Below, piece after piece: positions 1-12,800 of a stretch of DNA of 64,000 bases. The stretch is from contig CAUEEP010000932.1 of the NCBI GenBank assembly GCA_958450365.1, forward strand, positions 1,483,501-1,547,500, given 5' to 3'. The stretch's first letter is position 1. Every line of letters starts with the position of its first letter. Position numbers and translations under genes: made by a program. The stretch comes from Mesorhabditis belari. Its lineage: Eukaryota; Nematoda; Chromadorea; Rhabditida; Rhabditidae. The notes below the pieces were generated by a model. It was not told the origin of the DNA, searched no databases, and saw only the letters and a program-made list of their open reading frames with translations.

Positions 1-2832
1 GGCGGGATCGGGTCAAGGTGAGAATTCGATTCTTTGACTAGACTTTAAAGTCTCTGTATTCTCGAATCCAATAGAGTTTAGGCTTTTTAAAGTAAAGCAG
101 AGTACTAGCCTAAGCCTAAAAGGGGGCGGGGCCAGAAGGCCGCCTTTTATACGCCCCTTTGCCATTGGACTCAACTTTGAACTCAATTATCTTGGCATCA
201 AGCTGTCCAATCGGAATCATTTTTGTACCAATCGATAGAGAAAGACTTGGCGAATCTGATGAGACTAAGCATGTTGAAATCGAGCAAACCAACACCGAGA
301 TAATTGAGCTCAAAGTTAGATTGCCAATGGGAAAAATGGGCGGGGCTTTGGACTCAAGTTTCTTCTTGTTGGACTAAGCAATCTAGATAGTTTTTGTACC
401 AATCGATAGAGGATGACTTGCTGCATCTAATGATATCAAAAACTATTCAATTGAACAGCTCAACACCGAGATAAGTGTGCTCAAAGTTAGATTGCTAATG
501 GCAAAATGGGCGGGGCTTTAAAGCCAAATTTCTTCTTGTTGGACTGAGCAATCTCTTCTTTCTAGGCATCAGAGGAATGGATGTCAGCTCGACGTGAGGC
601 TTTATCTGAAGTAGTCGGTGATGGGAGACGGTTAGCTGACACAGGAAGAATGGAGCTGGATACACATCGAGCAATCGAGGAGCTAGATAACGTTATTGAT
701 ACAGCCAATGAGGTAGAAAGATCGAAAAATCGTTTTATTATGTGGTCCAGCTATGTCCAGAGCTGCCTACCGTAGTCCAGCTGTGTACAGAGCTGCCTAC
801 CGTAGCCCAGCTATGTCCAGAGCTGCCTACCGTAGTCCAGCTGTGTACAGAGCTGCCTAACGTAGTCCAGCTATGTCCAGCTATGTCCAGCTATCTTGAA
901 GTCATCAAAATTCCAGTTCGAATCGGAAATCGAGCGAAATCGAGGCGACGTCGATATAGCCATTGAGAAAAGCGAGGCGCTTCAGCGAGATCTACGGTAA
1001 GTAGTAGTTGCCTATCGTAGTCCAGCTGTGTCCAGAGCTGCCTACCGTAGTCCAGCTATGTAGCCAGCTACTGAATCCAGCTATGTCTAGAGCCAGCTAC
1101 CGAATCCAGCTACAATAGCAGGCTACCCTGATCTCATGGTCCATCTAAGTCTGGGATTACGGTAGCTGAATCTATTGAATCTCTAGAGCCTATTGGATAT
1201 CAGAAATTGGACATAAGCTATTGGCCATAAGCTATTGGTCATAAGCTATTGGACATAAGCTATTGGTCATAAGCTATTGGTCATAAGCTATTGGTCATAA
1301 GCTATTGGTCATTAGCTATTGGACATAAGCCATAGTATAAGGCCTACGAATTTCAAATCCAGATCTCCAGATACTAAATCAATTTCTAGATTAATGAAAG
1401 ACGTGATCGAGAGCCTTTCCAAGCGGAATCTTCAAGAGCCCGAGATCGTTCAGGTAAAGGAAAAGCTAAAACTATTGTACAGAGCTGCCTAACGTAGTCC
1501 AGCTGTGTACAGAGCTGCCTACCGTATCCCAGCTATGTACAGAGCTGCCTACCGTATCCCAGCTATGTGGCCAGCTACCGAATCCAGCTACAATGGCTAT
1601 TCTGATCTCAGCGTCCATCCTAAGTCTGGGATTTGTTTTTCCTTAAACAAATCACTTATCTAAACATTGAATAAGTGATTTTAGTAGCTTATAATCAATT
1701 TTAGGCAACGCGAAAAGATCTCTCGTCCAGAGATCCCCAACTTTGCTCTCTATCAAGGCGAGCTGCCGAGTTGCACGCATCACTGCCGGGCAGGTGAGCT
1801 AGTGTTGAACTTGTTCTGATTATCGTAGTCGATCATCGACTTCTCGTCGTTCAGCTAGGTCCAAAGCCAGCTAGGTCCAAAGCCAGCTAGGTCCAAAGCC
1901 AGCTAGGTCCAAAGCCAGCTAGGTCCAAAGCCAGCTAGGTCCAAAGCCAGCTAGGTCCAAAGCCAGCTAGGTCCAAAGCCAGCTAGGTCCAAAGCCAGCT
2001 AGGTCCAAAGCCAGCTAGGTTCAATCTAAACCTCACAAAAATCCTTTTCTTTTAGATCATCCGCTTCTCGTGACACTACTCTGGACGCTTTAAATCAAGG
2101 CCTTTCCTCATTAGAATCAATTCTCGCGGGATCTGACCGGAGAGAGAGATCGGGAAGAGACGAAGCGAAAGAGGAATTGGAGGAGTTGGAGACGAGCTTG
2201 AAGAACGAGAACGAGCTTCAAACGTCTCCTGATCGAACCTCGAGAAGTAGTGTGGGCAATTCGTTGGGTGAGTTGTTGGATTTCGGTTGAGTATAGGCTT
2301 AGACCAAGAGGAGATCTTAGCTGGATGGCCAGGAGCTAGAGCTGGATGGCCAGGAGCTAGAGCTGGATGGCCAGGAGCTAGAGCTGGATGGCCAGGAGCT
2401 AGAGCTGGATGGCCAGGAGCTAGAGCTGGATGGCCAGGAGCTAGAGCTGGATGGCCAGGAGCTAGAGCTGGATGGCCAAGGCCTGGAGCTGGATGGCCAA
2501 GGCCTAGAGCTGGATGGCCAGGGCCTAGAGCTGGATGGCCAGGGCCTGGAGCTGGATGGCCAAGGCCTAGAGCTGGATGGCCAAGGCCTAGAGCTGGATG
2601 GCCAGGGCCTGGAGCTGGATGGCCAGCGCCTGGAGCTGGATGGCCAGCAGCTAGAGCTGTAGATGGTGCTACTGTACTCTAGAAAGCAACTGGCGTCGAT
2701 CGATCGTCGATTCTTGATCGCTCCAACTTTAAACACCTATTTCTAGCCATGGAAGTGATGTGCACGGATCAAGGGACAACCACCGAAGACGAGACGCTTT
2801 CAAGGGGAGAACAAGGCGACGCCGAGATCAAG
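1..2832 (+). CDS. dys-1: dys-1 exons 1-7: rod (spectrin-like) segment
   Basis: Exons: 1-17 (partial, ends RDRVK), 566-712, 917-996, 1390-1453, 1705-1793, 2056-2267, 2747-2832. Junction phases run 0,0,2,0,2,1,0 and all join in frame. The peptides are Glu/Lys/Arg/Leu-rich helices ([47 protein letters not shown]), as in diverged spectrin repeats of the dystrophin rod. The donor of the second exon (712, GAG|GTAGAA) was chosen because the next exon opens only in phase 0. A later donor near 741 would bring a stop. Introns between these exons carry minisatellites. No individual repeat could be assigned to a numbered vertebrate rod repeat by eye. Confidence 0.75.
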
Positions 2833-3792
2833 GTTTGAGGCTTTGAGTGATCGTGAATCTCATTCTAATCGCTAATCTCACCCTTTACCCATTTCCGCTT
2901 TCTCTGCTAGTTTCAGCGAATCTTTTGACTTCAAACTGTCAATCGTTAGAACTGTCAACCTTTTGATAGTCTTGGAAAAATCATAGAGCTAAAGTAGGCC
3001 TAAACCTGGACAATAAGCCTAGACAGCACAGGAGCAAAGCAGCCAAGCAAAGGTCAGATACAGAGCCAGCCATAGCCAGAGCAGTCTCACTGGTTAACAC
3101 TAGCTTGATCAAGCCTAGGCTTAGACTCAGGCTTGGCTTAAGCTTGAGGTTTTTGGGTTCTGATAGGCTTGTTCCTGTTCTGAGTCTTGGTCTGATTCAA
3201 GCCAATCCAAGCCATCTGATTCAAGCCAATCCTAGTCTAGATCTAGCCCAAGCCACAGGACCAGTTCAAGCCAGGATTTGGTAATCGGACCAGAATTTAG
3301 TCAATAGATCAAGGCCAGGGTAGTCCAGGGTGGTCCAGGGTTGTCAAGGGCCATCCAGGGCAGTCCAAGGCAGTCCAAGGCAGTCCAGAGCAGTCCAGGG
3401 CAGTCCAGGGCAGTTCAGGACAGTCCAGGGTAGTCCAAGGCAGTCCAGGGCCATCCAGGGTTGTCAAGGGCCATCTAGGGCCATCCAGGGCAGTCCAAGG
3501 CAGTCCAGGGCAGTCCAGGGCAGTTCAGGACAGTCCAGGGCAGTCCAGGGCAGTCCATGGCAGTCCAGGGCAGTCCAGGGCAGTCCAAGGCAGTCCAAGA
3601 CAGTCCAAGACAGTCCAAGACAGTCTAGGGCAGTCCAGGGCAGTCCAGGGGTCCTGAACCGAGGTCTAATCAGATCCTGGTCTGGTCTTTGCTCTGGTCA
3701 ACCCTCACCCTAGTCTGACCAGCTGTCTGGCCTTGTTCTTGGCCTTGGCTCGTGCTGATCCGGCTTAGTTTCGCTTGAACTAGTCCGGATTT

Positions 3793-3839
<47 letters not shown>

Positions 3840-6800
3840 TAGGCTTAGGCTTACAATCGACTCCTTTTGACAAGAGTTAAGCCATTTCAGTATGCCAGCT
3901 TGCTAGTTTCTTTTGAATCCACAAATTTTGGGTACAGGTTGACGCGGATCGTCGCACAGAGTCGATCGACGTTCCGATTGAGTTCGTGGATGCGGCAAGG
4001 ATCAAGCCGATCACTTTGGGAGTGGAGCTTGATGTTGCAGAGGTGGGAGGGAATAGAAGCACTGCAGAAGAAGCACTCAGCACTGGTGTAGACGATTTTA
4101 CAATACTGAAAGCACCCAGCACTGCAATGAGACCGATGGACGATGTTGCAGTAGCCGGAGAAGCACTTAGCACTACTGTGGGTGGCGTAGAGTCTTCAGG
4201 AGTCTTCAGGATCACCCGGGAGTCTCCAGGATCTCCAGGATCTCCAGGATCTCTAGGATCTCCAGGATCACCCTCAGCACATCCAGGCACTACTGTACGT
4301 CTCACAGCACGTCCAGGCACTACTGTACACGTTGTAGATGATTCTCCAGTGATGCTAGAGGAAGCTAGGCTATCCCAGTCTCATTCAAAGATCCCAAAAC
4401 CGATCTCGACAAGTTTAACCCCGTGGAATCGCTTTTTAGATGATGAAGCAAGTGATTCAGATGCTTTAAGTACTGTACTTGAAGTAGAAGAAGAGATCTC
4501 AGTCAATGAGCTTCTGGAACCTTCTATTCAAGCTGATTTCAAGGCTTTAAATGAACTGAAGCCAGAGCTAGAGCTAGAGCTAGAGCTAGAGCCAAAGCCA
4601 GAGCCAGAGCCAGAGCCAGAGCTAGAGCTAGAGCCAGTCTTGGAAACAATGTCACTGTCGAGAAGGGAGAGAAGAGAGGGAGCACCGGAGCCAAGACCGG
4701 AGCCAGAACCGGAGCCAAGACCGGAGCCAGAACCGGAGCCAAGACCGGAGCCAGAACCGGAGCCAAGACCGGAGTCAAGACATCGACTTGATGGTTTAGA
4801 TTGGGTAACTGAACCAAATGACATTGTTGAAGGTGCTGAAAATGAAGCAATTGCAAGCAAAGAGTCTACAATTGCTGGCAAAGAGTCTACAATTGCAAGC
4901 AACGACTCTACAATTGCAGGCAAAGAGCCTTCAATTGCTGGCATTGTTGAGATCAATCGGGTAACTGAACAAGACGACGACGAAGAAAGTATAAAGCTTA
5001 AAGTGGTCAGTGAGATTGTGATCACAGATCAAACTCCGACTGAGCTTTTCACCGAGAGTTTCATTCGGACACCGTCACCCCGTCCAGAGACACCGATTAC
5101 GGTAACAATGCCGAGGATTAGAGCAAGTAGTGAACTTGGGCTGAGTAGAGAAGCGGATTTGGTGGAAAGGGCTGCAATTGTTCAAATTGAACAAAGAACA
5201 GGCTTAGAAGAAGCTCAGGCTCAGGATCAGGCTGAGGATCAGGATCGGAATCAAGCTCAGGTTCAGGATCAGGATCAGGTCCAGCCTCAGGTTCAGGCTC
5301 AGGCTCAAGATCAGGTTCAGGCCCAGGCTCAGGATCAGGCTCAAGATCAGGATCAGGCTCAGTCACAAGATGAGGTCCAGGCTCAGGCTAAGGCTCAGAC
5401 TCAGGATCAGGCTGAGGATCAGGCTCAAGATCAGGCTCAGGTTCAGGATCAAGTCCAGCCTCAGGATCAAGATCATGATCAGTCCCAGGCTCAGTCACAA
5501 GATGAGGATCAGGCTCGGGCGCAGGCTCAGGTCCAGGCTCAGTCACAAGATGAGGTCCAGGTCCAGGGTCAAGATCAGGCCCAGGCCCAGACCCAAGCCC
5601 AGGCCCAGACCCAGGCCCAGGCCCAGGATCAGAATCAAGATCAGGCTCTGGCCCAGGATCAGGCACAAGATGAGGATCAGGCGCAGGCTCGTGCTCAGGC
5701 CCAGCCCCAGGCCCAGGCCCAGCCCCAGGCCCAGCCCCAGGCCCAGCCCCAGCCCCAGGCCCAGGATCAGGTTCAGTCTCAGTCTCAGGCTCAGGTCCAG
5801 ATTGAGATTACGGCAGAAAAAGCAAAACAACCTTTACTACCAGAATCGAGAAAACTTCAGTCAAGCAAATCCGATATTTTCCCAAAAACTCAACAAAAAC
5901 CTCAAATTAAGCAGAAATCTTTCGATTGGATACTAAAATTCGATGAAGGGGAAATGATTTTCGAGAGAGGGGAAAGTTTAGAAGAGTGGGCGAAGAGCAC
6001 AACACCGGTCGATCAACAATCGGGGTTGCATGGAGGCAACGTTGCGCAAGTGAGCGCCGAGACTCCGGCAGGTCCTCGAGAACGGAAAGTTGAGTCTTCG
6101 GGAAATTTGAGTCTAGAGAATAGAAATGAATCAGTTGGGCTTCGGGAAGTTGAGCGAGTGAATCGGGGTGAGGCTGTAGTTCAGTCTGGAGTTCGGAAAG
6201 CGAATGAGTTCAATCAGGATCAGCCTCAGGCTAAGGCTAGAGATCGAGGACAAGCTGCGGAATTGAATCGAGAGGCTTCAGAAGTTGGGGAATTGAATCG
6301 AGAGACTCTAGAAGGTATCCGAGTTCAAGAAGTTGGGAAATTGAAGCAGGAAAGGCAAGAAGTGGATCAAGGACTGGAACAAGGAATGGAACAGGTAGCG
6401 GACCAAGTAGCGGACCAAGGACTGGAACAAGTAGGGGACCAAGGACCGGGCCAAAGACCGGACCAAGTATCGGACCAAGGACTGGAACAAGTAGCGGATC
6501 AAGGGCCGGGCCAAAGACCGGACCAAGGACTGGATCAAGGACTGGAACAAGGACTGGAACAAGTACCGGAGCAAGTACCGGACCAAGGACCGGACCAAGG
6601 ACCGGATCAAGTACCGGATCAAGCACCGGAGCAAGTACCGGACCAAAGACCAGAACAAGTACCGGACCAAGGACCAGAACAAGTACCGGATCAAGTACAA
6701 AACCAAGTACAGGAACAAGTACAGGACCTGGAACAGGTTCTAGAATCAACTCAAGGTACAGAACCGGATCAAGTCCAAGAACAAGTACTGGGCCAAGTAC

Positions 6801-9800
6801 AGGATCAAGTACCGGACCAGGTAGAGGACCTGGTCCAAGTTCAAGACCAATTACAGCTTCAAATACTGGACCAGGTTCAGGACCAAGTACTGGATCAAAG
6901 ACCGGACCAGATACCGGACAAAGTCCAAGACCAAGTTCGGCACAAAGTCCAAGTCCAAGACCAAGCCCAGGATCAAGCCCAGGATCAAGCCCAGAATCAA
7001 GCACTTGCTCCAGAATCAATCCAAGTCACAGTACCACCTGGGGACACCTCTATGATCCCGAAAGAGTCATTCGAAGGAGATGACGGATCACTGTCAGTCA
7101 TTCACTACGAAGATAACCTCTTTCCAATCAGTGAGCCGGAGAATGAGAACGTTTTGGGCACAGTCGTTAAACCGTTGCCACCATTGGAGGGATCGGCTAG
7201 CTTTGCGACAAGAGAGTTGAGGAAACGAGACGGTGGAGGGGCTATTGTACAAGCAGATCAAGGTTTAGAAGGTGCTGGAGGTCAAGAAAGTGCAGTAACT
7301 GTAGGCCAAGAAGATTCTAGAGATCCTGGTACTGTAGACGAAGGTACAGGGGATCCAGAGAGCCCAGAAAGTGCTTCAGTTACAGTAGCAGAGGGTTTAG
7401 CAAGGCAAGAGGACCCTACAGAAGGCCCTAGTGGTCCAGGAAGGCCTACAGAAGGCCCTAGTGGTCCAGGAAGGCCTACAGAAGGCCCTATCGATCCAGG
7501 AAGACCTACAGAAGACCCTAGTGGTCCAAGAAGACCTACAGAAGGCCCTATCGGTCCAAAAAGGCCAGTTGAAGAGCCTAGAATCATAGAATCCGGAAAA
7601 TTAGTTGAGGATCAAGCTCTAGCAACAAGCCGAAAGGGTACCCAAGCTCCTAAAGGACTCTTGGCCGGATCAGTGCCAGCATTTGAGCCATTGGACCAGC
7701 CAGATCAGCCAATGGACCAGCCAGACTGCCCTTACCCAGTCTACCAAATCGATCGCTCAGCAAGTTTAGATTCGAATTCGGAGCCTTTATCAAAATACGA
7801 AACCCCGCCGGAGTCAATGAAGGATTTACGGGATTTCAGTGAATCCAGTGAATCCACATCGAGATCCGAGAATTCTCGAAAAACTAGGGACGAGCTGACG
7901 CCGATGCCCGAGAGAATTGAGATGTTGAGGATTGGAGGAGCTGCGGTGCCCGTGTATGCAGTGGAGGATGTGGATAGGATGGAAGAAGGCTTAGAGGGGG
8001 CTAGAGGAGGCACTGGAGAGGCTGGACAAGCTCTAGCTCCAGGACTGGAGTCTGGAGAGGCTCTAAGTTCAAGACTGGAGTCTGGAGAGGCTCCAGCGGA
8101 GTCTGGACAAGCTCTAGGTTCAAGACTGGAGTCTGGACAGGCTCTAGCTCCAAGACTGGAGTCTGGACAAGCTCTAGGTTCAAGACTGGAGTCTGGACAA
8201 GCTCTAGCTTCAAGACTGGAGTCTGAACAAGCTCTAGCTTCAAGACTGGAGTCTGGACAAGCTCCAGCGGAGTCTGGACAGGCCCTAGAACCAGCATCTG
8301 GTCCAGAAGCTACAAGAATAAACCCTGAACAAGCTCCACCTACAACTTTAAACCCTGTAGATGAAGAAGAAGCTCTCATTCTAACGGCTGAACCCTCCTC
8401 CGAACCCCCAGCCTTGCTAGAAGTCCGAATCGAACATATCCGACCTGGAGAGGACACACATGTGGTACAAAGAAGATATAAGAGGCCTGTTCAAAGCAAT
8501 CTTAATGAAACAAACCCAATTGATCCAGAATCGTTGCAAGAGCTACTGGAGAGTGATTTGGGTACCGGAAATCGGAAATCGGAAAGCTTAGAAGGGATCG
8601 TGGAGCCAGTTCTGAGTACAGTAAGCCAGCCAGCGTCTTCAATAGAAGCTATAGGTCCTAAGGATGAGCCTAGTGCCCAGGATCAGCCTAAGGACCAGGC
8701 CCAGGGTCAGCCTAGTGCCCAGGAGCAGCCTAGGGACCAGGCCCAGGGTCAGCCTAGTGCCCAGAAGAAGCCTAAGGACCAGGCTCGGTCCCAGAAAAGC
8801 CAAGAACTAGTCCAGACTATCCAGGAGCCACTCGGAAGCGAAGAGTCAAGATTCCAGGGTGCAAATGCTCCAGCTGAACCCAGCCAGACTCAACCTGGGC
8901 CTCAACCCAGCCAAGCTCAGCCTAAGACCCAAGAGCCAGTTATCCAGGGCCCACCCAAGGCTCAGGGCCCACCCAAGGCCCAAGCTCACCCACCAGCTCA
9001 GAGCCACAGCGCCCCACAACTCCAAGAAGCTGAAGTTCGTCCGCCAGTGCCCAAACACGGTTTCGCGTCCGTCTCACACTTCAAGGTGATCAGAATGGAT
9101 CAGTTATAGCTGTTTAGAATGTCCAGAGTACCCTGGTTAGCTAATTATATTATCTAGAGTACAGTACGGTGCAGTACAGTACAGTACAGTACAGTACAGT
9201 ACAGTACGGTGCAGTACAGTACAGTGCATTCACCATCTTTCATCTCATTTGCTTTGGCTGTGCACTCAATTGCATGCTTTTCTCGCACCTTATCCTTTAG
9301 CTTTGTTTGGCTGTATAGTACAGTACAGTACCGAGTACAGTACAGTACCGAGTACAGTACAGTACCGAGTACAGTACAGTACCGAGTACAGTACAGTATC
9401 GAGTACAGTACAGTATCGAGTACAGTAAAGTACCGAGTACAGTAAAGTACCGAGTACAGTACAGTGCCGAGTACAGTACAGTACCGAGTACAGTAAAGTA
9501 CCGAGTACAGTACTCGGTATACTGTATCGACTTTAGATATGGTAGAAATTTAGCTAATAATCTCCGAATTTCAGTCGGAAACGGACTCCCGCGAGAACAC
9601 GCCAATCAAGAAACAATCACTGGCAAAAGAGGAATCAATGGAGACGGTGAGGGAGATATTTGGGAGTTCGATTATGGTAAACGAATAGGCTCAGGCTCAG
9701 ACTAAGCTCAGGCTCAGGCTAAGCTTAGACCGCCTTATATACGCTGTCTTATATGGCAGGAATTGGCAGTAAGCTGTGCCAGGTAGGGCTTTAGGGTTGA

Positions 9801-12800
9801 CTCTAGGCTGCTAAGGGTTCAATTAGCCTATAGAGTGGGGTAGTCTCATAAGCTGATAGACTACGGTAGTCAAATACTATGGAGTACGGTAACCGAGCCT
9901 AAGCACAGCAAATAAACTATTGGATATGGTAGTCTAATAGAGCTATGAGTGCACAATTGCACGGAAGCCATCAGTGCACAATTACATAGCATTCTAAGTC
10001 TAAAAACCAAAAAATTATGTAAGTCGGCTTACGGGGAACCTGGCGCGTACTGAGAGACAGATGGGCAGACAGACAGGTGGACAGACGGACAGACAGGCGG
10101 GCAGACAGACAGGTGGACAGACGGACAGACAGGCGGGCAGACAGACAGGTGGACAGACGGACAGACAGGCGGGCAGACAGACAGGTGGACAGACGGACAG
10201 ACAGGCGGGCAGACGAACGGACGGACGGACAGACAGACAGACGGACAGACAGACAGGTGGACAGACGGACAGACAGGCGGGCAGACAGACAGGTGGACAG
10301 ACGGACAGACAGGCGGGCAGACAGACAGGTGGACAGACGGACAGACAGGCGGACAGACGAACGGACGGACAGACAGACAAACAGACGGACAGACGGACAG
10401 ACGGACAGACAGACGGACAGACGAACGGACGGATAGACGGACAGACGGACAGCCGGGCAGAAAGACATACTGATAGAGAGACGGACGGACGGACAGGGAA
10501 ACAGACAGACAGAAAGACAGACAGACAGACGGACAAACAGACAGACGGACGGACAGACATACACTTCTCTTTTACATATAATAAATACCATCACTTTTTT
10601 AGAAACCCGAGCCAAAGCGTTCCCGGGCGGAGTCAGCGACGAAACACTCGAAAATCGCGTCGATGAGTATGGAAGAGGTGAATAGTTAAAATCTAAATAA
10701 CTAGATAATATCTAGATTTAGATAATATCTGGATATTGATAAAATCTAGATATAGTTAAAATTTAAGGTTTACGAGCTATTGGACAATATTGAAGACGGT
10801 TTATCGTTCGAGGAGGAGTACCCGCTGGAGAACGTGGACCACGATGATAAAGAGTATAAGGTGGGGGAGTGATCTGGAGTGACTCTGGAGTTATCTGGAG
10901 TGATCTGGAGTGATCTGGAGTGACTCTGGAGTGACTCTGGAGTGATCTGGATGTAGAATTATGTAGATAACCGTACTAGATGGCTAGATCTAGTAAGGCT
11001 ATCTAGATTATCTAATCTAGATAGCCTAGAAAATCTCGATTCTCTAAATATTTCGATATTTAGCTATTTAAAGATGTTTTATTTAGATCTAGAAATCTAG
11101 AAAATCAATCTAAATAAACAATTTGAATGAAAAGACTTTTTCAGGAGATGCACAAACAGCTTGATGAGGCTGCGAGAGCGCTAGATGTAAATCAAATGGA
11201 GCTGAACATGATGCAAGTAAGGGATTACAAGCTATACAGTGCTTACATGACTTGGATTACTGTATTACAGTACCCGGGAACCTCGGAGAGATATTAGAAA
11301 GTTTTAGACCGAAGAAAGTACTAAAGAAAAGGTTCTAGAAAGGTTTAGAAGGTTCTAGGAAGGTTCTGAAGGTTCTAGGAAGGTTTTGAAGGTTCTAGGA
11401 AGGTTCTAAAGGTTCTAGGAAGGTTCTGAAGGTTCTAGGAAGGTTTTGAAGGTTCTAGGAAGGTTCTAAAGGTTCTAGGAAGGTTCTGAAGGTTCTAGGA
11501 AGGTTTTGAAGGTTCTAGGAAGGTTCTAAAGGTTCTAGGAAGGTTCTGAAGGTTCTAGGAAGGTTTTGAAGGTTCTAGGAAGGTTCTAAAGGTTCTAGGA
11601 AGGTTCTGAAGGTTCTAGGAAGGTTTTGAAGGTTCTAGGAAGGTTCTAAAGGTTCTAGGAAGGTTCTGAAGGTTCTAGGAAGGTTTTGAAGGTTCTAGGA
11701 AGGTTCTAAAGGTTCTAGGAAGGTTCTGAAGGTTCTAGGAAGGTTCAGAAGGTTCTAGGAAGGTTCTGAAGGCTCTAGGAAGGTTCTGAAGGCTCTAGGA
11801 AGGATCAGAAGGCTCTAGGAAGGATCAGAAGGCTCTAGGAAGGATCAGAAGGCTCTAGGAAGGTTCTGAAGGTTCTAGGAAGGTTTTGAAGGTTCTAGGA
11901 AGGTTCTAAAGGTTCTAGGAAGGTTCTGAAGGTTCTAGGAAGGTTCAGAAGGTTCTAGGAAGGTTCTGAAGGCTCTAGGAAGGTTCTGAAGGCTCTAGGA
12001 AGGATCAGAAGGCTCTAGGAAGGATCAGAAGGCTCTAGGAAGGATCAGAAGGCTCTAGGAAGGATCAGAAGGCTCTAGGAAGGTTCTGAAGGTTCTAGGA
12101 AGGTTTTGAAGGTTCTAGGAAGGTTCTAAAGGTTCTAGGAAGGTTCTGAAGGTTCTAGGAAGGTTTTGAAGGTTCTAGGAAGGTTCTAAAGGTTCTAGGA
12201 AGGTTCTGAAGGTTCTAGGAAGGTTCAGAAGGTTCTAGGAAGGTTCTGAAGGCTCTAGGAAGGTTCTGAAGGCTCTAGGAAGGATCAGAAGGCTCTAGGA
12301 AGGATCAGAAGGCTCTAGGAAGGATCAGAAGGCTCTAGGAAGGATCAGAAGGCTCTAGGAAGGATCAGAAGGCTCTAGGAAGGATCAGAAGGCTCTAGGA
12401 AGGATCAGAAGGCTCTAGGAAGGTTCTGAAGGTTCTAGGAAGGTTCTGAAGGTTCTAGGATGGTTCTGAAGGTTCTAGGATGGTTCTGAAGGTTCTGAAG
12501 AACAAAAGTGTTGTTGGAATTGATTTTGTAGAAAGATTGTTGACCTTTCTAATGAAGAAATTGGTGAATTTGTTATTTCTGAAGAGCTTTTAAATGAAAT
12601 ATCTTAACTTAACGATCACAACCTCTAGTACTACAGGGACTGCAGGCAACTCTGGAACTACAGGCACTGCAGGCAGCTCTAGTACTACAGGCTCCTCAAG
12701 TACTACAGTCACCTCTAGTTAAAGATTTCATGGTTCAAATTTAGATCTTATTCAAAGCTGACTCTAGTTCATTTGCAAGCAAGCCAATAAAAATTCTAGG

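Noticed and set aside
2287..2736. Open frames of 131-139 codons on both strands ([12 protein letters not shown] and Ser/Trp/Pro-like)
   Set aside because: They are translations of the 21-bp intronic minisatellite; the period is a multiple of three so no stops arise.
4528..8457. Many antisense frames over the giant dys-1 exon (Leu- and Ser-rich)
   Set aside because: Shadows of the sense repeats; no splice or start logic and compositions mirror the repeat units.
9971..10666. Cys/Val/Ser/Leu-rich and Arg/Thr/Asp-rich frames of 180-214 codons
   Set aside because: Products of the GACA/GACG tetranucleotide array.
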